In this document: positions 22,996-26,238 of the stretch, one piece after another
Layout of the letters: each line of letters begins with the position of its first letter
Numbering within the stretch: the stretch's first letter is position 1
Assembly (NCBI GenBank): GCA_001563325.1
Contig: LRSK01000010.1
Location: 1-26,238 of the forward strand
Reading direction: 5' to 3'
Length of the DNA stretch: 26,238 nucleotides
Source: Candidatus Thorarchaeota archaeon SMTZ1-83
GTDB lineage: Archaea > Asgardarchaeota > Thorarchaeia > Thorarchaeales > Thorarchaeaceae
Made by a program: the position numbers and the translations under genes
The notes under the pieces: generated by a model
The model's input: the letters and a program-made list of their open reading frames with translations, nothing else
Told to the model about the DNA's origin: nothing
Databases searched by the model: none

Positions 22996-23077
22996 GGTTC
23001 TCCATGCCTCCCTCTAGGAACGAACCAGATGAGGGAATGTCAGGACCTGAAATCACTGAATACCTAGATTACCATTG

Positions 23078-23087
23078 GATATAGAGC
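23078..23087 (-). promoter_or_regulatory. Candidate TATA box of the giant exoprotein operon
   Basis: The minus strand reads CTCTATATCC. With usual archaeal spacing transcription would start near 23056, about 60 nt before GTG 22995. A second AT-rich candidate at 23174-23182 would give a leader of about 160 nt. Confidence 0.4.
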
Positions 23088-23380
23088 AAGGTTCTCCAGT
23101 GCCAGCGATTCCATCCGGCCATTGCTTCTCCCTCTATCGGCCGCCCAGCGAACGACGAAGGGGTGATGAATCCCTGATATAACACTTATCGTGATTCTGA
23201 TGTCATCCAGAAATAGTCAAGTCTTTCCGAAAATCGCAGTTGTTGAAGAGAGCATAAATCAATCCGAATGAAGCATATCGGGGCAATTGTGGTCTATCAA
23301 AACGTTTTTCCGGTGTGCTCACACTGAGAGAGTACGCCTCCCAGCGAAAGACCTTAATGTCGACGGATGCCCAGACGCAG

Positions 23381-23395
23381 GACTACTCGGTAGTC
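23381..23395. promoter_or_regulatory. Perfect 6+3+6 inverted repeat before the PIN gene
   Basis: GACTAC-TCG-GTAGTC is an exact inverted repeat, 50 bp upstream of ATG 23446. It could be an operator or, if transcribed, a small leader hairpin. No binding protein is known. Confidence 0.35.
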
Positions 23396-23445
23396 TGTGA
23401 CCACCTCACCTAGCATGCAGTAGCGAAGAATGGAGTCAGAAGTGA

Positions 23446-25260
23446 ATGCGAGTATACCTTGATGCAAACTTCTTCATCAGTGGATTTAGCGACCGACCAA
23501 AGGATGTCACCATTATCAAAGAGGCCGCTCAGAAGGCAGGAATGGAGCTATGGATCACGAGACAGGTGTTTCAGGAGCTGAGATGGTATCTTCGTAGAGA
23601 GGTCGAACAGATAATCCAGATAGAAGAAACCCTCTCAAAAGACATCAAGGAACTGATGGAGAGCATCAAGAAACCTGAGGGAGCGCTGCCCCAACTGAAC
23701 GACATGTCCTTGGTATTGGGAGCTATGCGTTCGAAGAAATCAAAGATAGTCACGAGCGACCTGAAGCTGTTGAACACCATTCAAGACGTCAAAATAGATG
23801 TGGAGGGGATTGTAGGATCAGCCTTTGCTTTGGAACTCATGGAGTCGATTGACGACGAGAAATTGAAGAACAGACTCTCGGACATAAGAGAAAGAATCTA
23901 CGGGGAAGAAGTGAGGTATAGCATAGCCAGACAAGAAGCATATGACCCAGTAACAAGAATCCGTCTAATCGAAGAGCATGCGCTGCGTGTGATTCGAACT
24001 GTGAAGGCACCGGCAGAGGGTCTTGACAGGAAACTCTCCAGAGGACAGCCACTTTTTGTGCTAGACTTCCTCGAAGACATCAAAGCCGGAATCCCTACAA
24101 TGTTTGAAGACTTCAGAGCAGGCAGATATAGCACACTGGCCAATGAGATCGAGGCAGTACAGAATGAGATAGAACGTCTTCTGATAATGTCCACATTAAC
24201 GAATGATGAAGAAACACATGGCAAACTCGTGGAACATGCCTCCGACTTGACCTTGTTCCTATACTACCTAGAGATGATATGTCATCTGTATCGAGGCAGC
24301 AGAAAGGGTCTTGAGAATGCCCTTTCGGTGTCTGAGGAAGCATTTCGACTTCTCATGTTTGCTGCAGTTTCAGATGAAGAGCTGAAGGCAGGTGTCTTCT
24401 TTGTTCGAATAGTGTTGGCCCTGATTAGAGAAGACTATGACGAGATAGACTACTACTACAGTCTGTACGACAGCATGATCAGAAGAGTCAACCTCGAGGA
24501 CATGATAGAAACCTCAGAAGGACTCTATGTCATAATGCAAGTCCTTAGAGAGTTCATGGGAGGTTTTTCACTTACGAAGAGCAAGCTTCAGTACCCCGAT
24601 GCTACTCTTGCGCTGCTGAACGACATAGCTAAGCACGCTCTCCAGTTCGATGAACATGACAACGCATGGCAACTTGTAATCACTGCCTACAAGATAGGAG
24701 TAGCCTATGGAAAGGAAAAGGGGGCGCTGGCCTCGTTCCTCAATCTGTACAAAGTGTCATCCTCCTCACACGACAGGTTCAAGCCAGCACTTGAGAAGAT
24801 TGCAGAACATGCACTCAAGATGTTTGTCAAGAAGGGATGGGACACAGCTAAGATTACCCCAATACTGAACGAGATACAGGGTAGCATTCAACCTGTCGAG
24901 GAGATGACGACGGATGAGGCTGTAGAACTGACAGACTTGCCTGAGGCACTCCACGCGTGGATGGACGTTCTTTCCACTGAGAGAATCGAAGACACCGAGG
25001 TCCTCGTGGTCCGCAACGACGTGTTGCAGGCTAGGATTGGCATAGATATCAAAGACCACATTGACCTGAAGAGCCTCAAGACAGGCCACAGAGTTGCGCT
25101 AACAAAAGGGAGATTCAGCATGGCAAACGCAAGCCCAGAGATCATGAAGCAGTATGCTGTGGTTCTGACAGTGACTCCCGCAGAGAACGCCGAGATTTCC
25201 TATGAGGGAGAATACGGGTTCAGTTGGCTCAAAATCGCAGAACCAGAGCCTGAAGTCTGA
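23446..25260 (+). CDS. PIN-domain protein with long helical C-terminal part
   Basis: The 604-residue product starts with a PIN domain: D6 (YLDANFF), E44 (QELRWYL), D86 (NDMSLVLGA) and D105 (VTSDLKLL) sit where PIN nucleases hold their metal-binding acids, so RNase activity is possible. From about 125 to 500 the chain is almost entirely helical, with paired helices reminiscent of TPR-like repeats, though no clean repeat consensus is seen. A short strand-rich segment ends the protein (about 520-604). Ordinary toxin PINs are about 130 residues and paired with an antitoxin; this one is far longer and no antitoxin lies upstream, so a housekeeping or RNA-processing role is more likely. GGAG lies ten bases before ATG 23446. 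The next gene follows after 25 bp and is probably cotranscribed. Confidence 0.85.
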   Translation: MRVYLDANFFISGFSDRPKDVTIIKEAAQKAGMELWITRQVFQELRWYLRREVEQIIQIEETLSKDIKELMESIKKPEGALPQLNDMSLVLGAMRSKKSKIVTSDLKLLNTIQDVKIDVEGIVGSAFALELMESIDDEKLKNRLSDIRERIYGEEVRYSIARQEAYDPVTRIRLIEEHALRVIRTVKAPAEGLDRKLSRGQPLFVLDFLEDIKAGIPTMFEDFRAGRYSTLANEIEAVQNEIERLLIMSTLTNDEETHGKLVEHASDLTLFLYYLEMICHLYRGSRKGLENALSVSEEAFRLLMFAAVSDEELKAGVFFVRIVLALIREDYDEIDYYYSLYDSMIRRVNLEDMIETSEGLYVIMQVLREFMGGFSLTKSKLQYPDATLALLNDIAKHALQFDEHDNAWQLVITAYKIGVAYGKEKGALASFLNLYKVSSSSHDRFKPALEKIAEHALKMFVKKGWDTAKITPILNEIQGSIQPVEEMTTDEAVELTDLPEALHAWMDVLSTERIEDTEVLVVRNDVLQARIGIDIKDHIDLKSLKTGHRVALTKGRFSMANASPEIMKQYAVVLTVTPAENAEISYEGEYGFSWLKIAEPEPEV

Positions 25261-25285
25261 CGCTTGGTAAATGGATGTGTGAGAG

Positions 25286-25696
25286 TTGGACCCTATCATA
25301 TTCATCTTGATAGTTGTAGGGGTCATAGTGGTATCTTGGTTCAACTACGTGCTGAATCGCGCACCCGGATCAGATCCTGATGACTTCCTCATAGGTCCGG
25401 AGGGTATGCAATTGCAGTGTGATTGTTTCCTCAACACGATGATAGTCGGAGGCATATTCGTTGTTGCTGTGGCCATAGCATCGTCAGCCTTTGCTTCAAG
25501 AACCGAACTCTATCTCATCGGGCTAATTGCCTACGTAATAATCACAGCTGTAGGTGTGTACGGGCGAAGGCAGAGATACAAGGACTGGAGTGTGCTTGAT
25601 GGTGTACTTCAGCGTGCCGTGCCAGAATCAAAGCGTAGAGATTTCGACAGCGATAGACTGGACGTCTTCTTTGAGGAGGATGACGAGGACTTCTGA
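25286..25696 (+). CDS. Small membrane protein with acidic C-terminal tail, function unknown
   Basis: The 136-residue product has three predicted helices: about 3-22 (IIFILIVVGVIVVSWF), about 50-70 (NTMIVGGIFVVAVAIASSAF) and about 73-92 (LYLIGLIAYVIITAVGVY). A charged cytoplasmic-type tail follows, ending in a run of Asp and Glu. The start is TTG 25286; no in-frame ATG occurs before residue 41, and an upstream in-frame ATG at 25271 meets a stop at once. The ribosome binding site is weak. It follows the PIN-domain gene by 25 bp on the same strand, so the two are likely cotranscribed; whether the products interact is unknown. It converges with the cupin gene, 10 bp apart. Confidence 0.7.
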   Translation: MDPIIFILIVVGVIVVSWFNYVLNRAPGSDPDDFLIGPEGMQLQCDCFLNTMIVGGIFVVAVAIASSAFASRTELYLIGLIAYVIITAVGVYGRRQRYKDWSVLDGVLQRAVPESKRRDFDSDRLDVFFEEDDEDF

Positions 25697-25706
25697 TCAT
25701 TCTGTG

Positions 25707-26147
25707 CTACGTGGCTTCAATCTTGTCGTCCTTTAGGTTGGGCATCTTGATTGCGATGACATCAACACCAGCTCCAGGCGGAGTTTCAAACCAGTGGCTC
25801 TCACCAGGCTCAACAACGATGACGTCGCCTTTGCTAAGGTCATAAAGCGCATCTACGACACCCATCTTGATCTTGCCCATTATTACAAATAGCTCAGCAA
25901 GAAATCCGTGGGAATGAGGGGAAGTCTTCATTTCGGGAGGTATCTCAACGATTATGAATCCTGCGCTATCCGGTGGTTCTCCGAATATGACGTCAGCCAC
26001 GTACTTAGCACTGTATCCCAGGCGTTCCTTCGATTCCGCGTCAGACGCCCTATAGATCTCGACCATATCCATCAGAACCAGTCGGTGTAGAGCCGGCTGA
26101 AGAGCGTTACTCCTTGTCCCCTTCATTGCCTTCAGTGGAACCTTCAT
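25707..26147 (-). CDS. Single-domain cupin protein
   Basis: The 146-residue product contains a cupin barrel in its second half. Motif 1 is SPHSHGFLAELFVIMGKIKMGV (His78 and His80 region, then Glu), and motif 2 is the stretch DLSKGDVIVVEPGESHWFE, giving the usual His/Glu metal set. Small cupins act as metal-dependent isomerases or dioxygenases or as ligand sensors; which applies here cannot be told. The N-terminal 50 residues are less conserved and mostly helical. ATG 26147 is supported by GGTGA six bases upstream. The start lies inside the 3' end of another minus-strand reading frame, so the two may be translated together. Confidence 0.8.
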   Translation of the reverse strand: MKVPLKAMKGTRSNALQPALHRLVLMDMVEIYRASDAESKERLGYSAKYVADVIFGEPPDSAGFIIVEIPPEMKTSPHSHGFLAELFVIMGKIKMGVVDALYDLSKGDVIVVEPGESHWFETPPGAGVDVIAIKMPNLKDDKIEAT

Positions 26148-26238
26148 TTGATCTCACCGGTGGGACCCAAAAAGGAAAGTCGTCGTGGTACTTGAACAGC
26201 TTCTCGGCAGCTCTTCGGTAGAGGTGGCGGTTGAATCT
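26107..26238 (-). CDS. C-terminal fragment of a gene running off the right edge
   Basis: On the minus strand an open frame enters from the right edge in phase at 26238 and stops with TAA at 26107-26109, giving 43 residues. It begins RFNRHLYRRAAEKLFKYHDD, continues FPFWVPPVR and ends in a Gly/Glu/Asn-rich tail. It overlaps the start of the cupin gene by 41 bp in another frame and supplies the cupin ribosome binding site. The fragment is too short to name. It could be chance, but the composition is protein-like. Confidence 0.45.
   Translation of the reverse strand, partial: RFNRHLYRRAAEKLFKYHDDFPFWVPPVRSNEGSTEGNEGDKE

Larger units (their letters stand above)
22996..23445. other. Intergenic region between the giant operon and the PIN gene
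   Basis: This 450-bp divergent region holds no convincing gene. On the minus strand CTCTATATCC (23078-23087) is the best TATA candidate for the giant operon (leader about 60 nt), with GTTATATCA (23174-23182) as a second. On the plus strand CATAAATC near 23252 and CTTAAT near 23353 are weaker candidates for the PIN gene. Inverted repeats lie at 23313-23324 and 23381-23395. Confidence 0.5.

Overview
The window reads as archaeal DNA. Start codons follow short GGAG/GGTGA-type Shine-Dalgarno sequences. Several genes have a TATA-like box at a spacing that predicts very short leaders (for example at 1954-1963 and 7951-7958). The protein set is also archaeal in flavour: an HxlR regulator next to a dicluster ferredoxin protein, very large exoproteins with FG-GAP and thrombospondin type-3 repeats, and a PIN-domain protein. 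An Asgard (Thorarchaeia-like) source is my best guess, from gene style only and with low confidence. I saw no rRNA, tRNA, CRISPR array or insertion sequence.

Layout, left part (1-4170). A small membrane-anchored exoprotein with a twelve-threonine linker (minus strand) is divergent from a CXXS thioredoxin-like gene (plus strand). The 263 bp between them hold inverted repeats and potential hairpins. An HxlR-family regulator (minus) is then divergent from a [4Fe-4S] dicluster protein (plus), with a perfect 12-bp palindrome and a near-symmetric TATA box between them. A small multi-spanning membrane protein gene follows; it looks broken by a one-base frameshift. It converges on an isoaspartyl peptidase/L-asparaginase gene.

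Middle (3277-8441). A minus-strand group holds a 929-residue FtsX-like permease, its ABC ATPase (2-nt gap) and the asparaginase-type hydrolase (58-nt gap). Upstream of the permease lies a 527-bp gene-free region with many complementary segments, a candidate structured RNA or decayed element.

Centre and right (8442-22995). A two-gene minus-strand operon takes up more than half the window. The first gene encodes a 2184-residue exoprotein with a signal peptide, a long amphipathic helix-then-strand region, about 26 calcium-binding-type repeats, one membrane anchor and a charged cytoplasmic tail. The second starts one base after the first stops and encodes a 2665-residue exoprotein with about 27 FG-GAP-like blades, a sialidase-like region and one C-terminal membrane anchor. 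Both are predicted type I surface proteins. The coupling suggests made-together partners at the cell surface, possibly calcium-dependent adhesion, matrix or envelope components. This operon is the most interesting and least explained part of the window.

Right end (22996-26238). A 450-bp intergenic region separates the giant operon from a divergent plus-strand pair: a PIN-domain protein with a long helical C-terminal part and a small three-helix membrane protein. A cupin gene on the minus strand closes the window. Its start overlaps the 3' end of another minus-strand reading frame that runs off the edge.
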